Assembly: GCF_014648915.1 (NCBI RefSeq)
Contig: NZ_BMSA01000005.1
Coordinates: forward strand, 186,001 to 250,000
From: Streptomyces phaeofaciens
GTDB taxonomy: Bacteria; Actinomycetota; Actinomycetes; Streptomycetales; Streptomycetaceae
DNA length: 64,000 nucleotides
Direction of reading: 5' to 3'
The translations under genes were made by a program, and so were the position numbers. Below, piece by piece: positions 7,728 through 16,612 of this stretch (position 1 is the stretch's first letter; each line of letters begins with the position of its first letter). Below the pieces are notes generated by a model. The model was not told the DNA's origin. It did no database searches and saw nothing but the letters and a program-made list of their open reading frames with translations.

Positions 7728-9158
7728 ATGAACATGGCGATGATGCGCCTGAGGCGCGAGGACCCGCGCGTCGTCGGCTCGTTCAGGCTTCACCGGCGGC
7801 TCGGCGCGGGCGGAATGGGCGTCGTCTACCTGGGCTCCGACAAGAAGGGGCAGCGGGTCGCGCTGAAGGTGATCCGGCCCGATCTGGCGGAGGACCAGGA
7901 GTTCCGGTCGCGGTTCGCGCGCGAGGTGTCGGCCGCCCGGCGGATCCGCGGCGGGTGCACGGCGCGCCTGGTGGCGGCCGACCTGGACGCCGACCGGCCG
8001 TGGTTCGCCACCCAGTACGTTCCCGGGCCCTCCCTGCACGACAAGGTCAACGACGAGGGGCCGCTCGGTGCCGCCGAGCTGGCCGCGATCGGGGCCGCGC
8101 TGTCGGAGGGGCTCGTCGCCGTCCATGAGGCCGGGGTCGTGCACCGGGACCTGAAGCCGTCCAACATCCTGCTGTCCCCGAAAGGGCCGCGGATCATCGA
8201 CTTCGGCATCGCCTGGGCGACCGGTGCCTCGACGCTGACGCACGTGGGTACCGCGGTCGGCTCCCCCGGGTTCCTCGCGCCGGAGCAGGTACGGGGTGCT
8301 CTGGTCACCCCGGCCACGGACGTGTTCTCGCTCGGCGCCACTCTGGCGTACGCCTCGACGGCCGACTCGCCCTTCGGGCACGGCAGTTCCGAGGTGATGC
8401 TGTACCGGGTGGTGCACGAGGAGCCCCATCTGCACGGCGTCCCCGACGCGCTCGCCCCGCTGATCCGGGCGTGCCTGGCCAAGGATCCCGAGGAGCGCCC
8501 GAGCACCCTCGATCTCTCGCTGCGGCTGAAGGAGATCGCCGCCCGCGAGGCCCAGGGGATGGCCGACGCGCGGCCGCCGGTGCCGCGGGCGAGCGAGGCG
8601 GACCGGCCCACCGGGCGACTCGCCGATTCCAGCTACCCGGAGCGCACGCTGCGCCAGCCGGGCGGGCCGGGCACTCCCCCGCCCCGCAGCGGCGTCCCGT
8701 CCTCGCGTGGCCCGGCTCCCTCGCGGGGCGGGGTTCCCTCCCGGGGCGGCAGCGTCTCGCGAGGTGGCGGTGGCAATCCGTCGTCCCGGGGCGGCGGCAA
8801 TCCGTCCTCTCGGGGTGGCAGCGGCAATCCGTCCTCGCGGTCCGGGAGCCGGCCGACCCCCGCCGGCCGCAACACCCGTCCGGGCGGTGGCGGCCGTCCC
8901 GCGCCGCGCAGCGGGGCCGGGCGGCAGGGGCCGCGGACCACGGGCACCGGGCGGCGGCCCGCCAACCCGCGGCTGCTGCGGCAGCGGCTGTTCGTCTTCG
9001 TCGTCGTGACCCTGCTCGTGGCGCTCGGCATCGCCGTCGTCCAGGGCTGCCAGGGCCCGGCCCGGGGGCTCGGCGGCGACAACGACGTCGTACGGGAGCA
9101 GCACCGGCAGACGCAGGAGCATCTGCGGCCGGAGGCGGTCGGCCCGCTGGGCGACTAG
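7728..9158 (+). CDS. Membrane-anchored eukaryotic-type Ser/Thr protein kinase
   Basis: 476 residues. Kinase domain ~15-275: glycine loop LGAGGMGVVYLG, catalytic lysine in VALKVI, HRDLKPSN (~139-146), DFG (~157), and APEQV in the activation segment, so all catalytic residues are present. A Pro/Arg/Ser/Gly-rich juxtamembrane linker (~285-410) contains repeated GGNPSSRG blocks. One membrane helix (~420-438, LFVFVVVTLLVALGIAVV) is followed by a short extracellular tail of about 38 residues with no PASTA domain, so ligand sensing outside is minimal. The ATG at 7728 or the one at 7734 could be used; GGGG lies just upstream. The coding 3' end is itself unit one of the repeat array at 9127-9449. Confidence 0.92.
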   Translation: MNMAMMRLRREDPRVVGSFRLHRRLGAGGMGVVYLGSDKKGQRVALKVIRPDLAEDQEFRSRFAREVSAARRIRGGCTARLVAADLDADRPWFATQYVPGPSLHDKVNDEGPLGAAELAAIGAALSEGLVAVHEAGVVHRDLKPSNILLSPKGPRIIDFGIAWATGASTLTHVGTAVGSPGFLAPEQVRGALVTPATDVFSLGATLAYASTADSPFGHGSSEVMLYRVVHEEPHLHGVPDALAPLIRACLAKDPEERPSTLDLSLRLKEIAAREAQGMADARPPVPRASEADRPTGRLADSSYPERTLRQPGGPGTPPPRSGVPSSRGPAPSRGGVPSRGGSVSRGGGGNPSSRGGGNPSSRGGSGNPSSRSGSRPTPAGRNTRPGGGGRPAPRSGAGRQGPRTTGTGRRPANPRLLRQRLFVFVVVTLLVALGIAVVQGCQGPARGLGGDNDVVREQHRQTQEHLRPEAVGPLGD

Positions 9159-9449
9159 GGCCCGTCCGGCGCGGCCGGGCTGGGCGTGCCGAGCCTGACA
9201 GCCAGGGCTTGCCCGGCGTTCGCCGGAGACGGTCAGCCTGCCCGGCGACCAAAGCCTCTCCGGCGTCGGCCTGGGCGGTCGGCCCACCTGGCCACCAGAG
9301 CCTGCCCGGCTTCGGCCGAGGCGGTCGGCCCCCTCCGCCACCAGAGCCTGACCGGCCGGGGGCGGTCTGCCCGCTGAGCGGCCAAGGCCTGCACGGTCGG
9401 CCCGCTCCGCGACCAGAACCCGCCCGGCCTCGGCCGGAGGCGGTCGCCG
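9127..9449. repeat. Degenerate ~46-bp tandem repeat spanning the kinase 3' end
   Basis: About six and a half units of 45-48 bases with the pattern GGCCGGAGGCGGTCGGCCC, then a C/T-rich middle, then CCACCAGAGCCTGCCCGGC. The first unit overlaps the last codons and stop of the kinase gene (9127-9158). The array continues to within 15 bases of the stop of the convergent rRNA methyltransferase gene. Units differ by substitutions and small indels, so it is old or fast-diverging. Confidence 0.75.
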
Positions 9450-9463
9450 TTGGTGGTGGAGTG

Positions 9464-10282
9464 TCAGGCGTGGGGGCGGCCTGTTGCCACCGCGTAGAAG
9501 GCGACCGCGGCCGCCGCGCCCACGTTGAGGGAGTCGACGCCGTGGGACATGGGGATGCGGACCCATTCGTCGGCGGCGACCAGGGCCTGCGTGGAAAGGC
9601 CGTCGCCCTCCGCGCCGAGCATCAGGGCGACCCGGTCCATGGTGTGCGGGGCCGCCTCGTCGAGGGAGCGGGCCTTCTCGTCGGGGGTGAGGGCGAGGAG
9701 GGTGAAGCCGGCCTCGCGGACCGAGTCGAGGCCCTTGGGCCAGGTGTCGAGGCGGGCGTACGGGACCGAGAAGACCGCGCCCATCGACACCTTCACGCTG
9801 CGGCGGTAGAGGGGGTCGGCGCAGTCCGGGGAGAGCAGGACGGCGTCCATGCCGAGGGCCGCCGCCGAGCGGAAGATCGCGCCGATGTTGGTGTGGTCGT
9901 TGACCGACTCCATGATCACGACCCGGCGTGCGGTCTGCAGGAGTTCGGCGGCGGTCGGCAGTGGCTTGCGCTGCATCGACGCGAGCGCGCCGCGGTGCAC
10001 GTGGTACCCGGTGACGCGCTCGGCCAGGTCCGGGCTGACGGCGTACACCGGGGCCGGGAGTTCGTCGATGACGTCCCGCATGACGTCGACCCACTTCGCG
10101 GACAGCAGCATGGAACGCATCTCGTACCCGGCGTCCTTGGCCCGTCGGATGACCTTCTCGCCCTCCGCGATGAACAGGCCCTCGGCCGGCTCGCGCCTGC
10201 GGCGCAGTTCGACGTCGGTCAGGCCCGTGTAGTCGCGCAGACGGGGGTCATCGGGATTCTCCACACTGATGAGATCGGCCAC
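9464..10282 (-). CDS. SpoU/TrmH-family RNA 2'-O-methyltransferase
   Basis: 272 residues of the SPOUT superfamily. The N-terminal part (EGLFIAEGEKVIRRA) matches the RNA-binding substrate domain of TrmH-type rRNA methyltransferases. The knotted catalytic domain shows motif 1 VVIMESVNDHTNIGAIFRSA with the conserved Asn and Arg, motif 2 LMLGAEGDGLS, and motif 3 IPMSHGVDSLNVGAAAAVAF. It probably methylates a ribose of rRNA or tRNA using SAM. The GTG at 10282 has no ribosome-binding site and may be leaderless. A second family member is present at 59935. Confidence 0.87.
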   Translation of the reverse strand: MADLISVENPDDPRLRDYTGLTDVELRRRREPAEGLFIAEGEKVIRRAKDAGYEMRSMLLSAKWVDVMRDVIDELPAPVYAVSPDLAERVTGYHVHRGALASMQRKPLPTAAELLQTARRVVIMESVNDHTNIGAIFRSAAALGMDAVLLSPDCADPLYRRSVKVSMGAVFSVPYARLDTWPKGLDSVREAGFTLLALTPDEKARSLDEAAPHTMDRVALMLGAEGDGLSTQALVAADEWVRIPMSHGVDSLNVGAAAAVAFYAVATGRPHA

Positions 10283-10346
10283 AGGGTGATACTGCCTTGT
10301 CCTGGGTTCGGTGCCAACGGCTGGGAACGGGTTGGGTTACCCGCGG

Positions 10347-11579
10347 TTACTTCGAGGGGTGCGGGCCCACGTTCACGACGTCGCCGATGATGATGACCGC
10401 GGGAGGCCTGACGTCCTCGGTGCGAACGGTGTCGGCGACCGTCGCAAGGGTCGCGTCGACGCGGCGCTGGGCGGCCGTGGTGCCTTCCTGGACCAGGGCG
10501 ACCGGGGTGTCGGCCGGCTTGCCGTGGGCGACCAGCGTCTCGGCGATCTTCCCGATCTTGTCGACGCCCATGAGGATCACGAGCGTGCCGGTGAGCTTCG
10601 CGAGGGAGGGCCAGTCGACCAGCGAGCGCTCGTCGTCGGGGGCCACATGGCCGCTGACCACCGTGAACTCATGGGCGACACCGCGGTGGGTGACCGGGAT
10701 GCCGGCCGCGCCGGGCACCGAGATCGAGCTGGAGATGCCCGGGACGACCGTGCACGGGATGCCGGCCTCGGCGAGGGCCTGGAGTTCCTCCATGCCGCGC
10801 CCGAAGACGTACGGGTCGCCGCCCTTCAGCCGGACGACCGACCTGCCCTGCCTGGCGTGCTCGATCAGCGCGTTGTTGATGGCCTCCTGGGCCATGTACC
10901 TGCCGTACGGGATCTTCGCCGCGTCGATCACCTCGACGTGGGGCGGGAGTTCGGCGAGGAGGTCGCGCGGGCCGAGGCGGTCGGCGACGACCACGTCCGC
11001 CTCCGCGAGGAGGCGCCGGCCGCGGACCGTGATCAGGTCGGGGTCGCCGGGGCCGCCGCCGACCAGCGCGACGCCGGGCGTCCGGGTGCGGTGGTGGGGG
11101 GCGACCAGGGTGCCGTCGCGCAGACCCTCGACGACCGCGTCACGGATGGCGGCGGTGTGCCGGGGGTCGCGGCCCTTGGCGTCCGTGGTCAGTACGGCGA
11201 TCGTGACGCCCTCGCTGTGGCCGGTCGCCGGGGTCCAGGCGGTCGCGCGGTCGGCGTCGTCGGAGCGGACGCACCAGACGCGGTGCCGCTCGGCCTCCGC
11301 CGAGGCCCGGCTGTTCGCCTCCTGGTCACCGGTGGCGATGAGGGCGTACCAGGCCTCCGCGAGGTCGCCTTCGGCGTAGGGGCGCCTGGTCCAGGTGATC
11401 TCGCCCGTGTCCGCCATCGCCTCGACCGAGGGGGTCGCCTCGGGGGAGACGAGATGGATGTCGGCGCCCGCCGCGATCAGCGCGGGGAGGCGGCGCTGGG
11501 CGACCTGGCCGCCGCCGAGAACGACGACCCGGCGGCCGGTGAGGCGAAGGCCTACGGGGTAGGCGGGGTGTTCGGCCAT
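10347..11579 (-). CDS. cobA: Bifunctional siroheme synthase / uroporphyrinogen-III methyltransferase
   Basis: 410 residues, a CysG-like fusion. Residues ~1-160 are the NAD-dependent precorrin-2 dehydrogenase/ferrochelatase part (RRVVVLGGGQVAQRRLPALIAAGADI). Residues ~165-400 are the SAM-dependent uroporphyrinogen-III C-methyltransferase (VALVGGGPGDPDLITVRG, VRLKGGDPYVFGRGMEE, VVPGISSSISVPG, GTLVILMG). It makes precorrin-2, the branch point to siroheme and cobalamin, which fits the adjacent cobT and cobL genes. The ATG at 11579 has AGGGAGC upstream; the frame open beyond it only encodes a His/Gly repeat translated from intergenic DNA. CysG is an equally fair name. Confidence 0.92.
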   Translation of the reverse strand: MAEHPAYPVGLRLTGRRVVVLGGGQVAQRRLPALIAAGADIHLVSPEATPSVEAMADTGEITWTRRPYAEGDLAEAWYALIATGDQEANSRASAEAERHRVWCVRSDDADRATAWTPATGHSEGVTIAVLTTDAKGRDPRHTAAIRDAVVEGLRDGTLVAPHHRTRTPGVALVGGGPGDPDLITVRGRRLLAEADVVVADRLGPRDLLAELPPHVEVIDAAKIPYGRYMAQEAINNALIEHARQGRSVVRLKGGDPYVFGRGMEELQALAEAGIPCTVVPGISSSISVPGAAGIPVTHRGVAHEFTVVSGHVAPDDERSLVDWPSLAKLTGTLVILMGVDKIGKIAETLVAHGKPADTPVALVQEGTTAAQRRVDATLATVADTVRTEDVRPPAVIIIGDVVNVGPHPSK

Positions 11580-11699
11580 GAGGGTGCGGCTCCCTTGTGC
11601 GGCGGCGGTGCGAGGCCCTGACGTGCGGATTTTAAGGGGCGGGGGGCTGTGGCGGTTCAGGTGTCCGATGGCTGGGCGGTGGACACCGGAGCGGGGCGG

Positions 11700-11840
11700 C
11701 CGATGCGGGTGGAGGGGTGCGGGGTGGGGGGGGTGGAGGGGTGGGGGGTGGAGGGGTGGGCGTGGAGGTGGGCGGTCGTGCCCGCCACCTCCACCGTGTC
11801 CGCCGTGTCCGCCATGTCCACCGTGTCCGCCGTCCGCTCG
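11700..11840. repeat. Two abutting simple-repeat tracts
   Basis: A G-rich tract with repeats of GGTGGAGGGGTG (11709-11770) abuts a tract of the 9-base unit CCGTGTCCG/CCATGTCCA repeated about five times (11793-11832). The first tract pairs with the start of the second to give the hairpin listed separately. Confidence 0.75.
11762..11794 (-). terminator. Likely terminator of the bluB-cobT gene
   Basis: Hairpin GTGGAGGTG-G-GCGG / CCGC-CACCTCCAC with one bulged G and a six-base loop, about 125 bases after the cobT stop in the direction of transcription. No T-tract. Confidence 0.5.
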
Positions 11841-11920
11841 TGCGGGACGACGCCCGCCCGGCATCGCGGCGCGCGGCCGGGGACCCGGTGCTGGTGCTCC
11901 CCGGGTCCCCGGCCGTCCGC

Positions 11921-14900
11921 CTACTTCTCGGTCACCCCGGCCGAATCGAACGTCGCCACCTCGTGCATGGCCCGGGCCGTGCTCTGGACCAGGGGGAGGG
12001 CCAGGAGGGCGCCGGTGCCCTCGCCGAGGCGGAGGTCGAGGTCGACCAGGGGGCGCAGGCCGAGCTTGTTGAGGGCGGCCACATGGCCGGGCTCGGCGCT
12101 GCGGTGGCCCGCGATGCAGGCCGCGAGGACCTCGGGGGCGATCGCCCGGGCGACCAGGGCGGCGGCGCCGGCGCTGACGCCGTCCAGGATCACGGGCGTC
12201 CGCAGGGAGGCGCCGCCCAGCAGCAGGCCGACCATCGCCGCGTGCTCGAAACCGCCGACGGCCGCCAGGACGCCGATGGGGTCGGCGGGGTCCGGCTGGT
12301 GGAGTTCGAGGGCGCGGCGGACGACCTCGGTCTTGCGGGCGAGGGTCTCGTCGTTGATGCCGGTGCCGCGGCCGGTGACCTCGGCCGGGTCGGCGCCGGT
12401 GAAGACGGAGATCAGCGCGGCGGACGCCGTCGTGTTGGCGATGCCCATCTCACCGGTGAGCAGCGCCTTGTTGCCCGCCGCCACCAGGTCGCGGGCCGTC
12501 TCGATGCCGACCTCGATGGCCTGCTTGGCCTCCTCGCGGGTCATCGCGGGGCCGGTCGTCATGTCGGACGTGCCCGCGCGGACCTTGCGGGGCAGCAACC
12601 CCGGGGTGGCGGGGAGGTCGGCGGCGACACCGACGTCCACGATGCAGACCTCGGCGCCCACCTGGGTGGCGAAGGCGTTGCAGACCGCTCCCCCGCCGAG
12701 GAAGTTGGCGACCATCTGGGCCGTCACCTCCTGCGGCCAGGGGGTGACGCCCTGGGCGTGCACACCGTGGTCGCCGGCGAAGATCGCGACGGCCGCGGGC
12801 TCCGGGATCGGCGGCGGGCACTGCCGGGACAGCCCGGAGAGCTGCGCCGAGATGATCTCCAGCATGCCGAGCGCACCGGCCGGCTTGGTCATGCGCTTCT
12901 GCCGCTCCCATGCCTCGCCGAGCGCCTTGGCGTCCAGCGGACGGACGCTGGCGACGGTCTCGGCGAGCAGGTCGTGCGGGTCCTCGCCGGGCAGCGCGCG
13001 ACGGCCGTACGTCTCCTCGTGGACGACCCAGGACAGCGGGCGGCGCTTGGCCCAGCCGGCCTGCATCAGCTCGGGCTCGTCCGGGAACTCGTCGACATAG
13101 CCCACGCACAGGTAGGCGATGACCTCGAGGTGCTCGGGCAGGCCGAGGGCGCGGACCATCTCGCGCTCGTCGAAGAAGCTGACCCAGCCGACGCCGAGGC
13201 CTTCGGCGCGGGCGGCGAGCCAGAGGTTCTCCACGGCGAGCGCGGCGGAGTACGGCGCCATCTGCGGCTGGGTGTGCCGGCCCAGGGTGTGCCGGCCGCC
13301 ACGGGTCGGGTCGGCGGTGACGACGATGTTCACCGGGGTCTCGAGGATGGCCTCGATCTTCAGTTCCTTGAACTGCTTGGCCCGGCCCTTGGGCAGCGAC
13401 TTCGCGTACGCGTCGCGCTGGCGCGTCGCCAGTTCGTGCATCGCGTTCCGGGTCTCGGCGGAGCGGATGACGACGAAGTCCCAGGGCTGCGAGTGGCCGA
13501 CGGAGGGCGCGGTGTGGGCGGCCTCCAGGACGCGCAGCAGCACCTCGTGCGGGATCGGGTCGCTGCGGAAGCCGTTGCGGATGTCGCGGCGCTCACGCAT
13601 GACCTTCAGGACGGCCTCGCGCTCGGCGTCGTCGTAGGCGGGCGCGGCGGGACCGGTGGACTCGCGGACTTCCTCCACTGCGGCGGCCCTGCTCTCTTCC
13701 TGGTCGGCGGCCCTGGTGTCCAAGTCCTCCGGGCTCTGGGCGACCTCGGGGTCGGGGTCGCTCTCGGGCTCCGTGACCGGGGTCGCCGGGACGGGAGCGG
13801 GGTCGGCCGCGCGGGGGGCGGGGACCGTGACGCCGGGAACCGGGGCGGCGGGGGTGGTGACGGCTGCCGGTTCCGGGTGCTGGGGCTGTTCCTGCGGCTG
13901 CTCCGGCAGCGGTGCCTGCGGCTGTTCCAGGTGTGGTTCCCGCGTGTCCGGCGAGTCCTGCGACTCCGGGGCCTCGGCCGTCACCGTCGCGGCCGGGGTC
14001 GGGACCGGGGCCGGGGCCGGGGCCTTGGGGGTCTGCTGGTCGTCCGTGGGGAGCACCAGGGGGTGCGGCGGGGTCGGGGCGAGGTGCGGGGTGGTGGGCA
14101 CCGTGCCCTCGACCGGCACGAACTGGCCCAGGAGCTGCGCCGACTGGACCGGCTGGAGCGGGGGCCGGACCGGCTGGGCCGGGGGCTCGTCCGCGACGGG
14201 GGCCGCAGGGGCGTCGGCGGCCACGGCGGGCGGGGCGGGCTCGTCGACGGGCTGCGGCGCGGGGGCGGCGGGTGCCGTCGGGGTCACCGGCGCGGGGACG
14301 GGCGCCTCCTCGGAGGCGGCCTCCTGCGGCTGGGCCTCCTGGGGCTGAGGCTCCTGGGGCTGTGCGTCCTGGGGCAGCTCCTGCACCGGCGCCTCCGCGG
14401 TCTGCGTGTCGACGGCCCCGGTCTCGACGGCCGGGGCGGCCTGCGATTCCTCGACGGGTGCGGCGGGAGCCGCGGCCCGGGCCTCCGGCTCCGCCTGCTG
14501 AGCCGCCGGCTCGGTGAGCGCCTCGGGTGCCTCGGGCACCTCCGGGGCGTGGGACGCGGAGTCCACGATGTGGGCGGCGACGGGGTCCTGCGCAGACTCC
14601 GCCTGCGCTTCCGGGCGGACCTCGGCGGGGGCCGCCTCGGCGACCTGCTCCGGTGCCGGCTGCTCCTGGGGGGCCGGTTCGACGGGGGCGGCCACGGCGG
14701 TCTCGGCGAGGGCCGGGAAGACCTCGGCCGCGAGGGACGCGGCCGGCTCGACGAGGGTCTCCGCGGGTACGACGGGTACGACGGGTGCGGCGGGCACGGC
14801 GACCGGCTCGGGGGCGAGGGCCTCCGGGGCCACGGCGGCCTCCGCAGCGGGCGCCTCCTGGACAGGGGCCGGGACCTCGGGGGTCGCCACCGGCGCTTCC

Positions 14901-16246
14901 TGCACCGGCGCCGCCGGTTCGGGAGCCTCCGCGGCCACGACCACCTCGGGCTCGGCGGCCGGCGCCACCTCGACGACCGGAGCCTCGACGACCGGAGCCT
15001 CGGGGGCGGGGGCCTCGGGGACGGCAGCCTCTTGGGCGGGCGCGGGCGTCGCGGCGACCGCCTCGGCCGGAACCGGCACGGGCTCCTGGGCCTGCTGCGC
15101 CGGAACCTCCGCCACGACGACCGGCTCCGGCTCCTGCTCCGGCTCCTGCTCCGGCTGCGGCTGCGGCTGCGTCTCGTGGACCTCGTGGACCTCCACGGCC
15201 TCCACGACCTCCTCGACCTCCTCGACGGGGCTCGCCACCGGAACGTCCACCGTCTCGGCCACGAGCGCCTGCTCGGCGACCGGCGCCCCCTCGGGAGCGG
15301 CAGCGGCAAGCACCTCGGGCGCGGACACGACGTCCACGCTCCGGACCGGACCCTGGGCGGCGGCGACAGGCTCGACGACCGCCTCCGCCTCGACCAACGC
15401 CTCCTCGGCTTCCGCGGCCTCGGCGAGCATGGCGGCGCCGAGCACCTGGCCGACGTCGAGCGTCACGGGCTCCACGGGAGCCGGCACCGGCCCGGTGACC
15501 TGCGCCTCCTCCGGGGCCGTGGCCGTGGCGGCGATCGCCTCCGTGGCGACCCGGGCGACGAGGGCCTGCGCCGCGCCCACGGGCTCGGCCTGCACCACGG
15601 CCACCTGCTCGGGCTCGGCCGCGGCCGTCGCCGGAGCAACCGTTTCCTCGGCCGTCGTCCCGAACGCGACCGGCCCCTGGGCCGGAGCGACGGCCGGGCC
15701 GGCCACGGGCGCGGCAGGGTAGGTGGTGGAGTGGGCGGCGGCAGCCGTCGCGGGGGCTCCCCAGGGCACCGCGCCCTGGGGCGGCGTCTCGCGCAGCGGC
15801 GGGACGTCGAGGTACTCGGGGCCGGAGCCGGGTGCGCCGGGGTGGCGTACGGGGGCGCCGGCCGGGCCCCGGTCGGCGAGGGAGCGCACCGGGCTGGCGG
15901 AGGCGTCCGGGATCGGCGGGCCCAGGTGCAGCGGGCGGCGCGGGGCCGCCTGCGGCGGGGTGGGGCCCGGCAGGCGGACGGCGCTGAGGTCGACGGACCC
16001 GCTGTCGCGGCCCGCGGTCTCGTGCGGGCCGGGCTCGTGCACCGTCTCGACGACCGGCTCGGGCGCGGGCGGGGCCACCTCGTTGCCCCAGGCGCTCTGG
16101 GCGCCCGGCAGGAGCAGCAGGTCTTCGTCCTCGGCTGTGGTCTCGGAGAGGTAGGTGTACGCGCCGTGCGCGGGGGCGCCCGGCTGCTCCACCATGCCTG
16201 CGTTCTCCGGCAGCCCCTCGCCCGGGATCTGGCCGGTGTCAGTCAT
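11921..16246 (-). CDS. cobT: BluB-CobT fusion with giant Ala/Pro/Glu-rich N-terminus
   Basis: 1,441 residues in three parts. Residues ~100-860 are low-complexity Ala/Pro/Glu/Val sequence with almost no aromatic residues and acidic charge. Residues ~865-1085 match BluB, the flavin enzyme that makes 5,6-dimethylbenzimidazole from FMNH2 (RERRDIRNGFRSDPIP, APSVGHSQPWDFVVI, GLGVGWVSFFD). Residues ~1090-1441 match CobT, nicotinate-nucleotide:dimethylbenzimidazole phosphoribosyltransferase (FAGDHGVHAQGVTPWPQEVT, TGEMGIANTTASAAL, GRGTGI, LRLGEGTGALLALPL with the catalytic Glu). The fusion would couple synthesis and activation of the lower cobalamin ligand. The ATG at 16246 has GAGGGG six bases upstream. 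I saw no cobalamin riboswitch in front of it. Confidence 0.9.
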   Translation of the reverse strand: MTDTGQIPGEGLPENAGMVEQPGAPAHGAYTYLSETTAEDEDLLLLPGAQSAWGNEVAPPAPEPVVETVHEPGPHETAGRDSGSVDLSAVRLPGPTPPQAAPRRPLHLGPPIPDASASPVRSLADRGPAGAPVRHPGAPGSGPEYLDVPPLRETPPQGAVPWGAPATAAAAHSTTYPAAPVAGPAVAPAQGPVAFGTTAEETVAPATAAAEPEQVAVVQAEPVGAAQALVARVATEAIAATATAPEEAQVTGPVPAPVEPVTLDVGQVLGAAMLAEAAEAEEALVEAEAVVEPVAAAQGPVRSVDVVSAPEVLAAAAPEGAPVAEQALVAETVDVPVASPVEEVEEVVEAVEVHEVHETQPQPQPEQEPEQEPEPVVVAEVPAQQAQEPVPVPAEAVAATPAPAQEAAVPEAPAPEAPVVEAPVVEVAPAAEPEVVVAAEAPEPAAPVQEAPVATPEVPAPVQEAPAAEAAVAPEALAPEPVAVPAAPVVPVVPAETLVEPAASLAAEVFPALAETAVAAPVEPAPQEQPAPEQVAEAAPAEVRPEAQAESAQDPVAAHIVDSASHAPEVPEAPEALTEPAAQQAEPEARAAAPAAPVEESQAAPAVETGAVDTQTAEAPVQELPQDAQPQEPQPQEAQPQEAASEEAPVPAPVTPTAPAAPAPQPVDEPAPPAVAADAPAAPVADEPPAQPVRPPLQPVQSAQLLGQFVPVEGTVPTTPHLAPTPPHPLVLPTDDQQTPKAPAPAPVPTPAATVTAEAPESQDSPDTREPHLEQPQAPLPEQPQEQPQHPEPAAVTTPAAPVPGVTVPAPRAADPAPVPATPVTEPESDPDPEVAQSPEDLDTRAADQEESRAAAVEEVRESTGPAAPAYDDAEREAVLKVMRERRDIRNGFRSDPIPHEVLLRVLEAAHTAPSVGHSQPWDFVVIRSAETRNAMHELATRQRDAYAKSLPKGRAKQFKELKIEAILETPVNIVVTADPTRGGRHTLGRHTQPQMAPYSAALAVENLWLAARAEGLGVGWVSFFDEREMVRALGLPEHLEVIAYLCVGYVDEFPDEPELMQAGWAKRRPLSWVVHEETYGRRALPGEDPHDLLAETVASVRPLDAKALGEAWERQKRMTKPAGALGMLEIISAQLSGLSRQCPPPIPEPAAVAIFAGDHGVHAQGVTPWPQEVTAQMVANFLGGGAVCNAFATQVGAEVCIVDVGVAADLPATPGLLPRKVRAGTSDMTTGPAMTREEAKQAIEVGIETARDLVAAGNKALLTGEMGIANTTASAALISVFTGADPAEVTGRGTGINDETLARKTEVVRRALELHQPDPADPIGVLAAVGGFEHAAMVGLLLGGASLRTPVILDGVSAGAAALVARAIAPEVLAACIAGHRSAEPGHVAALNKLGLRPLVDLDLRLGEGTGALLALPLVQSTARAMHEVATFDSAGVTEK

Positions 16247-16612
16247 GCGTACCCCTCGCCCATCGGTTAGTGCTCCTACGACCAGCTCGCCCGGAACGGC
16301 GCACCGACCGCCCCGTAGTGAAGAACGAGCGTCCGTGCCCAGCGGCACGAACGACCCGCCCGAAAAAGCGACAAAGCCATTCAGTGGCATTGTCCCGGCC
16401 GTCGCCGCGTCGCGACAGCTTGATCCGCGACGCTCCGCTGTGGACTGCGCCACGTTGCGCGTCCTCCGGTTCTGCCGTACCACACCCACCCCAAAACGGA
16501 TGCGTTTTCCGGACATTGACCGACGAAGCGCCGGGCGACCGGAAGCGGTACGACGATCGGCCAGCCTACCGCGCGCGGTACGACAACCGGATCACGGGGA
16601 GCGTGATCGGGC
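16247..16612. other. 366-base gap between cobT and cobL
   Basis: Leader region of the bluB-cobT gene and downstream region of cobL. I looked for the B12-box of a cobalamin riboswitch and found no convincing match. GTACGAC occurs twice (around 16550 and 16577). No gene is supported. Confidence 0.5.

Noticed and set aside
9127..9449. CRISPR array
   Set aside because: The repeats are degenerate, directly abutting and have no distinct unique spacers; no cas genes are nearby.
11717..16270. A 1,517-codon open frame on the plus strand opposite the bluB-cobT gene
   Set aside because: It is a mirror of GC-skewed coding on the other strand; the product is Gly/Arg/Leu low-complexity with no domain, and the minus strand encodes clear BluB and CobT motifs.
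16247..16612. Possible cobalamin riboswitch ahead of the bluB-cobT gene
   Set aside because: I could not find a B12-box or the expected long-range pairing; only ordinary GC-rich sequence is visible.
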